DNA of 32,610 nt from Anaerolineales bacterium (GTDB taxonomy: Bacteria; Chloroflexota; Anaerolineae; Anaerolineales; UBA11858). This document shows, piece by piece, positions 1 to 6,318 of the stretch. The position numbers and the translations under genes were made by a program. How positions within the stretch are numbered: position 1 is the first letter of the stretch; each line of letters starts with the position of its first letter. The stretch covers positions 1 through 32,610 of the forward strand of contig JADHXE010000015.1 of assembly GCA_016783125.1 (NCBI GenBank), written 5' to 3'. Under the pieces are notes generated by a model that was not told where the DNA came from, searched no databases, and was given only the letters and a program-made list of their open reading frames with translations.

Positions 1-51
1 TTCATCGCTGAAAGTTTTCGTCATTGAAGCGCTGTCGCCGATTGTAATCAT
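1..51 (-). CDS. MaoC-like dehydratase, N-terminal fragment cut by the window edge
   Basis: The minus strand from 51 encodes 17 residues beginning MITIGDSASMTKTFSDE before the window ends. The pattern IGDSAS-KTFSDED is typical of the start of MaoC-family (hot-dog fold) (R)-specific enoyl-CoA hydratases. A GGGAG ribosome binding site lies about 7 bases before the ATG, which supports the start. Only the first 17 codons are visible, so the catalytic Asp/His cannot be checked. Family assignment is by resemblance of a short stretch and is moderate. Confidence 0.5.
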   Translation of the reverse strand, partial: MITIGDSASMTKTFSDE

Positions 52-92
52 AGTTTGGTCTCCCGTAACTATTAAGTCATGGAATGGATTAC

Positions 93-152
93 CCCGAAAA
101 AAGGGTGTGCGCAGGGGGGAGTACCCCCCCCTGCGCACACCCTTTTTTCGGG
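93..152. terminator. 27-bp perfect hairpin, bidirectional terminator (GGGTGTGCGC core)
   Basis: Arms 93-119 and 126-152 are perfectly complementary with a 6-base loop. Each arm carries A6 or T6 next to CCCG/CGGG, so transcription from either side would meet a GC-rich stem followed by a U run. It begins 4 bases past the stop of the minus-strand GNAT gene at 157. Two further copies of the same design lie at 27789-27841 and 30473-30525, also just after minus-strand stop codons. Confidence 0.8.
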
Positions 153-156
153 ACTA

Positions 157-1278
157 TCATAATACTTTCTTGTATATCCTGTGCCGCTTATGCCAGTTCG
201 CGCCCAGGTTGCTGGCTTCGCCGAAACTCTTTAGATTGGTTTCGTTGACCTGGACAAGATCAGCATATTCGAAGCCAAAATCACGCACAGTTTTTTCAAG
301 CTCGGTATAAAGGATCGCAGTCGCGCCGAGCCCCTGGTGTTCGGGCAGCAAGCCGATGCCGTTGATATCCAGCATTTTGGTGCGCTTGAATTCCCGCATC
401 AGATGCCACCAGCCGAATGGCCACATACGCCCCTTGGCTTTTTGAAGTCCTTTACAGATATTGGGGTAAGCGAAGAGAAATCCCACTAATTTGTCTTCCT
501 TGAAAACCAGCTTGAGCATGCGAGGATCGGCAATCGAAAGGATTTTGTCGGCGATCAACCAGACCTCATCTTCGGTGATGGGCACAAACTCGGGTACGGT
601 TGCAAAAGCCTGGTTATACACTTCGCGCACATTGGGTATCCATTGGCGAAGCTCTTCCTTAGTGGTGAATTGCCTGACATGAAAGCCGCGGCGCTTTTTG
701 ATCTTTTCGGCCAGCTGATGAACGCGCTCGGGCAGCTGATAGTCTTCTGCTGTCAAGAATCCGGAGAGTAAATCACTCTCTTTCTCGAAGCCCAATCTTT
801 CCAGGAAACCGGGGTAATAATCCATGTTGTAGGCGATGCCCATGGCTGGCAAATAGTCGAAGCCCTCCACCAGCATCCCAATGCTGTCGCCCTGGGCAAG
901 CCCTTTTGGCCCGATCAGCGTATCGATGCCCTGGTCTCTGGCCCATTGGCTGCTTCCCTCGATCAGGGCGCTGGCCACATCAAAATCTTCGACCACCTCG
1001 AAAAAATAAAACAGGCCTGTTTCACTTTGGTTTCGTGGGCGATAGCGCTTGTTATCTAAAATGGCGATGCGCCCCAGGGTCTCCTTACCGCGTTCGGCGA
1101 TAAAAAACGCCGCCTGAGAGTGCTGATAGAAAGGATGCATTTCTGGGTCGAGAGCGGCTTTCATCTCGCCTGCCATGGTCGGTACCCAGTAGGGGTTGCC
1201 TTTATAGAGATCGAGAGGGAAGCGGATGAAACGACGCACGTCGTGGGGGTTGCTGGTATCAATTTGACGGACTTGCAT
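157..1278 (-). CDS. GNAT-fold N-acetyltransferase-like protein (uncharacterised, 373 aa)
   Basis: A 373-residue soluble protein. The C-terminal third has the acetyl-CoA-binding signature of the GNAT superfamily: LLPEHQGLGATAILYTELEK (about residues 304-324, motif Q-G-x-G-A), followed by the usual beta strand and NETN-LKSFGEASNLGA segment. The N-terminal half (IAERGKETLGRIAILDNKRY, then GPKGLAQGDSIGMLVEGF) also looks GNAT-like, suggesting a tandem double-GNAT architecture. The substrate is unknown. The start ATG at 1278 has AGGAG about 8 bases upstream. A long hairpin terminator directly follows the stop. It is divergent from lat. The family call is fairly sure; the function is not. Confidence 0.75.
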   Translation of the reverse strand: MQVRQIDTSNPHDVRRFIRFPLDLYKGNPYWVPTMAGEMKAALDPEMHPFYQHSQAAFFIAERGKETLGRIAILDNKRYRPRNQSETGLFYFFEVVEDFDVASALIEGSSQWARDQGIDTLIGPKGLAQGDSIGMLVEGFDYLPAMGIAYNMDYYPGFLERLGFEKESDLLSGFLTAEDYQLPERVHQLAEKIKKRRGFHVRQFTTKEELRQWIPNVREVYNQAFATVPEFVPITEDEVWLIADKILSIADPRMLKLVFKEDKLVGFLFAYPNICKGLQKAKGRMWPFGWWHLMREFKRTKMLDINGIGLLPEHQGLGATAILYTELEKTVRDFGFEYADLVQVNETNLKSFGEASNLGANWHKRHRIYKKVL

Positions 1279-1467
1279 GAAGCAGGCTCCTATCTATTTT
1301 TTCACGCCAATGCTCTGCGCGCCTTGGGAAGGCTTATGAAATATGCCGTAGGCAGTACGCAATACAGGTACCTTTTTTAACTCATTTGAAATGCGCCCTA
1401 ACATCTCCCCGAAAATGATACCATAAGGCAGCCAACCTGACTTTCGTCCTGACCCAAATCAACCGTC

Positions 1468-1496
1468 TTGCTTTTGATTGACTGTGAGAATATAAT
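1468..1496 (+). promoter_or_regulatory. Candidate sigma-70-type promoter for lat
   Basis: TTGCTT (1468-1473), a 17-base spacer and a consensus TATAAT (1491-1496). The -10 box is perfect, the -35 keeps only TTG. Transcription from about 1503 would run through the whole 102-bp palindromic insertion before reaching the lat start, so the lat messenger would carry its 19-bp hairpin in the leader. Confidence 0.4.
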
Positions 1497-1519
1497 CGCA
1501 GCGAGATAGCAAAGCATTC

Positions 1520-1621
1520 GGACGTGTTTCAAACGAGCGGAAAAGTTCCGGAAATAGGGGTGTGCGCCCCCCCCGCACACCCCTATTTCCGGGATAACAT
1601 CCACTGGAATGAAATACACCC
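1520..1621 (+). mobile_element. 102-bp palindromic MITE-like element, copy 1
   Basis: Ends are imperfect inverted repeats (GGACGTGTTTCA at the left; TGAAATACACCC at the right). The centre is a 19-bp perfect stem, 1548-1566 with 1574-1592, around a C7 loop. It is flanked by a 9-bp near-duplication, AAAGCATTC (1511-1519) and AAAGAATTC (1622-1630), one mismatch, the mark of transposition. A second copy in opposite orientation at 6195-6297 matches along nearly its whole length. It encodes no protein, so it would be mobilised in trans. The parental transposase family is not identified. Confidence 0.75.
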
Positions 1622-1657
1622 AAAGAATTCCCACAAAAATTGGAGAGATACCCATTC

Positions 1658-3001
1658 ATGAATCCATCACAAGTTCATCAAGCAATTGGCAAACATATGC
1701 TCGCCGATGGCAGCCCGATTGTTTTCGATAGGGAGCGCTCGCACGGGGCTTATCTGGTCGATGCGGTCACCGGGCGCGAGTATATCGATTTTTACACCTT
1801 CTTCGCCAGCATTCCCATTGGCTATAACCACCCCCGTCTAAAGGACCCCGCATTTTTAGAAAAGTTGACTGCTTCGGCAATCCACAAACCGGCCAATTCG
1901 GATATATACACAACCGAGATGGCAGAGTTTGTGGAAGTTTTTGGCCGAGTCGCCATGCCAGAGACAATGCCGCATCTCTTTATGGTCAGCGGTGGTGCCC
2001 TGGCTGTTGAGAACGCTCTCAAAACAGCTTTTGATTGGAAGGTACGCAAGAACTTAGCCGCCATCGCTGGATCCAACCTTCAGCAGGCCATCCCAGCATT
2101 GGTCGAAGGACTGGGGTCTAAGGTGATCCACTTTCAAGAGGCATTTCACGGCCGTTCGGGGTATACCATGTCCATCACCAACACGGATGACCCCCGCAAA
2201 TATATGTACTTCCCCAAATTTGATTGGCCCCGGGTAGTCAGCCCAAAATTGCGGTTTCCTGTAAATGATGAAGCCATTCAGGAAGTCACCAAATTGGAAG
2301 AGATGGCTTATACCCAGATCGAGATTGCCCTCAGCCAATACAAAGGCGATATCGCCGCTCTAATTATTGAAACGATACAGGGTGAGGGAGGAGATAATCA
2401 CTTCCGGCCAGAATTTTTACGTGAACTGCGCCGTCTGGCTGACGAGTATGAATTCTTGCTCATCTTCGACGAAGTGCAGGCTGGTATGGGCATCACCGGC
2501 AAGATGTGGGCCTTCGAGCACTATGATGTTCAGCCCGATATCTTCGCTTTTGGGAAGAAGACTCAAGTCTGCGGTATCGTGGCCGGGAAGCGCATCGAGG
2601 AGGTCAGCAATCACGCTTTCGAAGAATCCAGCCGCATCAATTCGACCTTCGGGGGCAACCTGGTCGATATGGTACGCTGCACGCGTTATTTAGAGATCAT
2701 CGAAGAAGAGCATCTCTTGGAGCATACGGCCAAAGTAGGCCAGAAGATGCTCGGCGAATTGTATGCTGTATCTGACGAGTCTAAGGGCATGATGACCAAC
2801 GTGCGCGGCAAGGGCCTGATGATCGCTTACGATCTGCCCGATCAGGATAATCGAAATGTAATGATTGATAAGTTGGCAGAGAATGGCCTTCAAGCACTGA
2901 AGTCCGGCAACCGCTCGATCCGTTTCCGCGGCATGTTGGACACCCCCGAGGAAGTAGTCGACAAAGCCATGGAGATCGTCGCCAAGAGCATTCCGGCTTA
3001 G
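1658..3001 (+). CDS. lat: L-lysine 6-transaminase (lysine epsilon-aminotransferase)
   Basis: A 447-residue fold-type I PLP aminotransferase that moves the epsilon-amino group of L-lysine to 2-oxoglutarate, giving alpha-aminoadipate semialdehyde and glutamate. Visible hallmarks are SGGALAVENALK (111-122), HGRSGYTMSITNT (164-176), QGEGGDNHFR with Glu243 (241-250), FDEVQAGMG with the PLP-ring Asp271, and FGKKTQ with Lys300. Lys300 and Glu243 fall at the numbers I recall for the mycobacterial enzyme, so length and spacing fit the family closely. The start at 1658 is preferred over an upstream ATG at 1640 because GGAGAG (1642-1647) lies 10 bases before it. It is monocistronic, with its own terminator at 3021. 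Its leader carries the palindromic insertion at 1520-1621. Confidence 0.9.
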   Translation: MNPSQVHQAIGKHMLADGSPIVFDRERSHGAYLVDAVTGREYIDFYTFFASIPIGYNHPRLKDPAFLEKLTASAIHKPANSDIYTTEMAEFVEVFGRVAMPETMPHLFMVSGGALAVENALKTAFDWKVRKNLAAIAGSNLQQAIPALVEGLGSKVIHFQEAFHGRSGYTMSITNTDDPRKYMYFPKFDWPRVVSPKLRFPVNDEAIQEVTKLEEMAYTQIEIALSQYKGDIAALIIETIQGEGGDNHFRPEFLRELRRLADEYEFLLIFDEVQAGMGITGKMWAFEHYDVQPDIFAFGKKTQVCGIVAGKRIEEVSNHAFEESSRINSTFGGNLVDMVRCTRYLEIIEEEHLLEHTAKVGQKMLGELYAVSDESKGMMTNVRGKGLMIAYDLPDQDNRNVMIDKLAENGLQALKSGNRSIRFRGMLDTPEEVVDKAMEIVAKSIPA

Positions 3002-3020
3002 AAGAGCGAAACGCAAAATA

Positions 3021-3057
3021 AAGAAGCCGCCTAATGCGATTTAGGCGGCTTCTTTTT
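3021..3057 (+). terminator. Rho-independent terminator of lat
   Basis: The 12-bp stem GAAGCCGCCTAA / TTAGGCGGCTTC (3023-3034 with 3041-3052) has a 6-base loop and is followed by TTTTT (3053-3057), 20 bases after the lat stop. Confidence 0.9.
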
Positions 3058-3067
3058 GATGGGAAAT

Positions 3068-3138
3068 AGACCGCTGACGGCGAATACTTCAGTTTAGCAT
3101 GAAGTGTGATGCGGTCCGCGGTCGTCCGTCGGCGGTCT
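3068..3138. repeat. Imperfect inverted repeat in the lat/nitroreductase gap
   Basis: AGACCGCTGACGG (3068-3080) is mirrored with one mismatch by CCGTCGGCGGTCT (3126-3138). Between them lies ACTTCA...TGAAGT. It sits just past the convergent nitroreductase stop and may fold as a 3'-end structure. No T run follows on either side, so terminator function is doubtful. Confidence 0.5.
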
Positions 3139-3143
3139 GTTAA

Positions 3144-3653
3144 CTACCAGCGTTCGTATCTCACCAACTCTTCAAGCGACTTACGAACCTTTGGCTTTGG
3201 CTCTGCATCAGGATAGCCCAGGGGAGTCATCACGATGAGGTCGACCCCTTCAGGAAGGCCCAGGATCTCACGCGCCGCCTCGGGGTTGAAAGCCCCAATC
3301 CAGCAAGTGCCCAATCCTTGAGCAGTCGCTGCCAGGATGAGATGATCCATGATGATGGCCACGTCGACAACGCTGTAGTTGGACTTATCGTGCCGAACCC
3401 AGGCCTTGGAAGGAATCCCGCAGGCCACGATGATGATAGGAGCCTGCACGAACCACTCGCGATCATAAATGCGGCACAGTTCTTCTTCACGTCCCTCGGT
3501 ATGGACGACGATCAATTGGAAGGGCTGCATATTGGCTGCCGTGGGGGCCATGCGGGCGGCTTCTAACACCTGCTGAAGCTTTTTGTCTTCGACAGGGTCA
3601 GGCTTGTAGCCGCGCACGCTGTAACGCTGTTTGATAAGTTCAGAAAATTCCAT
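3144..3653 (-). CDS. Nitroreductase-family FMN oxidoreductase
   Basis: A 169-residue compact nitroreductase fold: MEFSELIKQRYSVRGYKPDPV gives the N-terminal FMN-phosphate-binding S-V-R motif, AARMAPTAANMQPFQLIVV the second flavin contact, and GLGTCWIGAF (about 112-122) plus MTPLGYPD the C-terminal motifs. Such enzymes are cytosolic homodimers reducing nitroaromatics, quinones or related acceptors with NAD(P)H; the substrate here is unknown. The ATG at 3653 is chosen because AGGAG lies 5 bases before it. A GTG at 3659 is in frame but overlaps that site. No operon partner is evident. Confidence 0.88.
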   Translation of the reverse strand: MEFSELIKQRYSVRGYKPDPVEDKKLQQVLEAARMAPTAANMQPFQLIVVHTEGREEELCRIYDREWFVQAPIIIVACGIPSKAWVRHDKSNYSVVDVAIIMDHLILAATAQGLGTCWIGAFNPEAAREILGLPEGVDLIVMTPLGYPDAEPKPKVRKSLEELVRYERW

Positions 3654-3671
3654 GTGCACTCCTTTTTTGGT

Positions 3672-3882
3672 ACACGGATCGCACGGATTTAACGGATTTA
3701 GGCTCGTTTTACTGCTTAGACTCGTTCCACTGCTCCGCGGTGGAACGCCGGTGTAAACGTTCCACGTTTAACGCGGAGCGTTACCCAGCGGTTACGACGC
3801 AGAGCATCGTAACCAGAGCAACAGATAAACAAAAAATCCGTGTTCGCCAAAGGCACGCAGAGCGTCCGCGTAATCCGTGTCC
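3672..3882. repeat. Intergenic repeat-rich stretch with ATCCGTGT units
   Basis: The gap between two minus-strand genes is built from repeated phrases: CACGGATCGCACGGATTTAA at 3673, a hairpin CGTTCCAC/GTGGAACG near 3722-3746, and a 47-base block at 3836-3882 bounded by ATCCGTGT at each end. A diverged copy of that block occurs at 24115-24161. It is a dispersed non-coding repeat; no promoter for the nitroreductase gene is clear within it. Confidence 0.6.
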
Positions 3883-3887
3883 TATTA

Positions 3888-4649
3888 TCATTTCTCTTTG
3901 GGTAAGACACGCCCTTTGGTCTTCTCCCAGCTCTCATCATCGACCAGGGTGATCACGCGGAAGGCTTCGGCGTAGGCCATCTCTTTGCCTTTGCCGCGCT
4001 CGGCAGCCCAACCTCTGATCATATCTTCGGGATCCCAATCTTTCATCTGGCTCTTGTGGGCGCGCAGGGCCTCGACTTTGAGATCGATGGTCTTGCTGAT
4101 ATTGACGTAAATATCGACCTCGCCCCAGGTGGTGACGTAAACCTTGCGGGGTTTGTAGGCTGTCAGGCCCTCTTCTTCGAGTTCTTCGAAAAGGTTGGGT
4201 TGACCAGCGGCGGGGAAGGTGGCATCCAAAGCAGCGGTAGCTGCAGCGCGGTGATCGGGGTGATTGATATAGCGGTCGCTGGCCCACACCACAGTGGGAT
4301 CGCCGGTGATGACCACCTCCGGGCGGAAGCGCCGAATTTCGCGTACGATCTTCTTGCGCAGTTCCAGGGTGGGCAGTAACATGCCGTCCGACTCACCCAG
4401 GAAGACGACTTCCATAACGCCCAGGATTTTGGCTGCTTCGCGTTCTTCGGCCTCGCGTATCTCGGCGGCTTTTCCGCGGGTCATACCCGGCTCGGCGATA
4501 CCCACATCGCCGCTGGTGCAGAGCACATAACAAACCTCTGTGCCAGATTGCGCCCAGCGGGCCACGGTGCCAGCGCAGGAGAATTCGGGGTCATCGGGGT
4601 GGGCCATGATCACCATGGCGCGTGCGGGGGTGTAGAAGTTGTTGGGCAT
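3888..4649 (-). CDS. PIG-L (LmbE-like) family deacetylase
   Basis: A 253-residue zinc-dependent N-deacetylase of the PIG-L/LmbE family, which removes acetyl groups from N-acetylglucosaminyl conjugates such as glycolipids or thiol precursors. The AHPDDPE motif (16-22) supplies the catalytic Asp and metal ligands, and HPDHRAA (130-136) provides the second metal-binding His pair. The length is typical. Its context does not reveal the substrate, and mycothiol- or bacillithiol-type roles cannot be assumed. No strong Shine-Dalgarno precedes the ATG at 4649; it was kept because [20 protein letters not shown] fits the usual N-terminal distance to the motif. Confidence 0.88.
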   Translation of the reverse strand: MPNNFYTPARAMVIMAHPDDPEFSCAGTVARWAQSGTEVCYVLCTSGDVGIAEPGMTRGKAAEIREAEEREAAKILGVMEVVFLGESDGMLLPTLELRKKIVREIRRFRPEVVITGDPTVVWASDRYINHPDHRAAATAALDATFPAAGQPNLFEELEEEGLTAYKPRKVYVTTWGEVDIYVNISKTIDLKVEALRAHKSQMKDWDPEDMIRGWAAERGKGKEMAYAEAFRVITLVDDESWEKTKGRVLPKEK

Positions 4650-4715
4650 GGGTTAGGTTTTATCTCTTTGGTGGTTTCCAGTTGGGAAGAAATGGCCGAA
4701 ACGCAGATATTCCTC

Positions 4716-5141
4716 TTATTGCGCAAGCATTTCACCCAATGTGATGCAATCGGCAATCAGCCCGGGCAGATTGGGAGCCTCAAAGGCGATCCCCGGCGCG
4801 GGCTTGCGGTTGTGCTTGGTATCGGGTTCTTCGTGGTAGTGATGCGGGAAGGTTTCGGCTAAATCCTGATTTTGGGGATGGGGCTGCGGATCGTACCAGC
4901 GGATTTTCTCGTCCCCTCGGAAAATAGTATAACTGTAATCGATGATTTTCCTGATCCTGAAATCCAGGAACTCTCTGATTTTTAACACTAAACCATTTGT
5001 GAAGTGTACTTCCCCTTCCACTCTGGCGGTGAGTGCGCTGGTTGTATATAACCGCAGCGTTGACCTACGTATTTGCTCAGGATAATTTTCTGCCAGGCTA
5101 TAGATCAGCGCTTCGTAGTCGGCGTGGTCAAGGATGGCCAT
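4716..5141 (-). CDS. TumE-like (DUF6516) toxin-family protein
   Basis: A 141-residue protein with the DUF6516/TumE pattern: an early LKIREFLDFRIRKIIDYSYT strand-helix region, then EKIRWYDPQPHP and TFPHHYHEEPD (about 77-107), where the family has R-W-D-x-x-P-H-H-P and F-P-H-H-x-H. TumE proteins are reported as toxins of type II toxin-antitoxin modules. Its ATG at 5141 directly abuts the TAA of the upstream gene, so translation is probably coupled. The family assignment is good, the toxic activity is inferred. Confidence 0.75.
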   Translation of the reverse strand: MAILDHADYEALIYSLAENYPEQIRRSTLRLYTTSALTARVEGEVHFTNGLVLKIREFLDFRIRKIIDYSYTIFRGDEKIRWYDPQPHPQNQDLAETFPHHYHEEPDTKHNRKPAPGIAFEAPNLPGLIADCITLGEMLAQ

Positions 5142-5456
5142 TTATCTGATGGCAGGCAATGGGATAGCCGGTTCACGAGGATCAATCTCGATAAAACCTC
5201 TTTCTTGCCTGGCCTTTAAACGATCAACACGCTCCTGAGATAGCTGTCGCAAAATGGCTTCACGATCTAATTTGATCTGGTAAAAGGCTGACCATTCTGC
5301 GAACTCATCGGTGTGTTCTCCGTCATCCAGCAAACCCTGCATATACAAGTCATAAAAATCTGCCGAACTCAGCCAGTAAAGCCGCTCATAGCGCCGGGTG
5401 ATTTCATCGGCAGCACGAAGATCATCGAGAATTGCTGTAATGGTGATTTTATTCAT
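5142..5456 (-). CDS. Small protein preceding the TumE-like gene, candidate antitoxin
   Basis: A 104-residue acidic, helix-rich protein (MNKITITAILDDLRAADEI...) that I do not assign to a family and in which I see no clear helix-turn-helix. The ATG at 5456 is favoured because GGAAAG lies about 7 bases upstream; an in-frame TTG at 5471 would add five residues and has no ribosome site. The stop codon is immediately followed by the TumE-like start, with no gap. The neutralising role is inferred from position only. Confidence 0.6.
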   Translation of the reverse strand: MNKITITAILDDLRAADEITRRYERLYWLSSADFYDLYMQGLLDDGEHTDEFAEWSAFYQIKLDREAILRQLSQERVDRLKARQERGFIEIDPREPAIPLPAIR

Positions 5457-5822
5457 TGGTACACTTTCCAAAGGTTGTTCTGTTGGTATTATACCCTACT
5501 CGATCCGATGCGGATACATGAGCAAAACATGAGCACATACCCTAATGCTGCGTTCAGATTATATCAGGCAAAGGCGCACAGATTTACTAAAGATCACCCC
5601 AAAAAGTTGTAAAATAATCAAAGATATATGCTAGAATTATGATAAATGTGGGTAGTTTGACAATCTTATATTAGCGGGTAGCAGCCCAACCGTTCGGCTG
5701 AGCTCACGACGAAGCCTCGTTGGATGGTATCTTCTCGTTATTTTGGGGTGGCACGAACCTGGAAAAATAATTTCCAACTGGTCATTATCCTTGAAATTAG
5801 AACCGATTTCAAGGAGTCAAAA
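5457..5822. other. Intergenic region upstream of the CRISPR-Cas locus
   Basis: 366 bases without a supported gene. The region divides the divergent TumE-like pair and the small winged-helix gene. It is A/T-rich around 5600-5680, with TATGAT at 5638-5643 and TTGACA at 5657-5662, but these are not correctly spaced as one promoter. AAGGAG at 5811-5816 is the ribosome site of the next gene. The promoter of the cas locus may be here, but I cannot fix it. Confidence 0.5.
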
Positions 5823-6023
5823 ATGGCCAGATTACAGAAAGGTGAACGAGATGAACGCCGGAGGCAGATTTTCCAGGTTTTACAGCGCTGCCAGTGGGGA
5901 ATCCGGGAAAGTGAAATTGCCCAGGAATTGGGGCTGCGGAGGAGGACGGTGAACAATTACCTCAGGGAACTGCAGCGGGTTCACAAAGCCGAGAAAGACG
6001 GCTGGCTGTGGTATGCCCGATAG
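5823..6023 (+). CDS. Free-standing winged helix-turn-helix protein (66 aa)
   Basis: A 66-residue DNA-binding module, MARLQKGERDERRRQIFQVL, then IRESEIAQELGLRRRTVNNY as the helix-turn-helix and ELQRVHKAEKDGWLWYAR as the wing. It closely mirrors the first 65 residues of the next gene (IRTAEIADQLKLDRRRVQNY, then GKIEQEGWGWLSL), so the two are paralogous. AAGGAG (5811-5816) lies 6 bases before the ATG at 5823, which is why this start was chosen over one at 5724. It ends just where the neighbour continues into its WYL domain, so it may be a truncated HTH-WYL protein, or a small regulator that competes for the same operator. Both roles are inferred. Confidence 0.75.
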   Translation: MARLQKGERDERRRQIFQVLQRCQWGIRESEIAQELGLRRRTVNNYLRELQRVHKAEKDGWLWYAR

Positions 6024-6194
6024 GCATTTGCCTATTTGTAATTTTCCAACTTTCCGTTAAACTGGAAGTATAACTAACATAAAGTACATAATATCCAATT
6101 TCGGAGTTTTATTTGTAAGTTGACATTGCAAAACTACGAAGGGCACAAAGGCATACCCTGAGTGAACCCGAAGGAAACACGAAGAAAACGAAAT

Positions 6195-6297
6195 GGGTGC
6201 GTTTCATTCCAGTGGAAGTAAAACCGGAAATAGGGGTGTGCGCCCCCCCCCGCACACCCCTATTTCCGGAACTTTTCCGCTCGTTTGAAACACACCC
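6195..6297 (-). mobile_element. 103-bp palindromic MITE-like element, copy 2, in the cas3 leader
   Basis: Reverse-complement copy of the element at 1520-1621. Its ends are GGGTGCGTTTCA and TGAAACACACCC; a 19-bp perfect stem (6224-6242 with 6251-6269) surrounds a C8 loop. A perfect 9-bp direct duplication, AAACGAAAT, flanks it (6186-6194 and 6298-6306). The right duplication touches the AAGGAAGGG ribosome site of the WYL-Cas3 gene (6307-6315), so the element lies 21 bases before that start codon and would be transcribed as a hairpin in its leader if the promoter is upstream. Confidence 0.85.
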
Positions 6298-6318
6298 AAA
6301 CGAAATAAGGAAGGGCTA

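Larger units (their letters stand above)
1279..1657. other. Divergent intergenic region between the GNAT gene and lat
   Basis: 379 bases without a convincing gene. It contains a perfect TATAAT at 1491-1496 (candidate lat promoter), a 102-bp palindromic insertion at 1520-1621 with 9-bp flanking duplications, and the lat ribosome binding site GGAGAG at 1642-1647. Positions 1279-1460 should hold the promoter of the minus-strand GNAT gene, but no clear -35/-10 pair is visible. Confidence 0.6.

Noticed and set aside
93-152. Target-site duplications around the A6/T6 hairpins (93-152, 27789-27841, 30473-30525)
   Set aside because: Flanking bases do not match, unlike the two MITE-like copies, so these three are better called terminators than insertions.
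107-310. A 67-codon plus-strand frame near the window start
   Set aside because: It runs through the perfect hairpin at 93-152 and antisense to the GNAT gene; no ribosome site.
5657-5662. TTGACA as a -35 box of the cas locus (and another TTGACA at 6120-6125)
   Set aside because: No acceptable -10 box is found 16-18 bases downstream of either.
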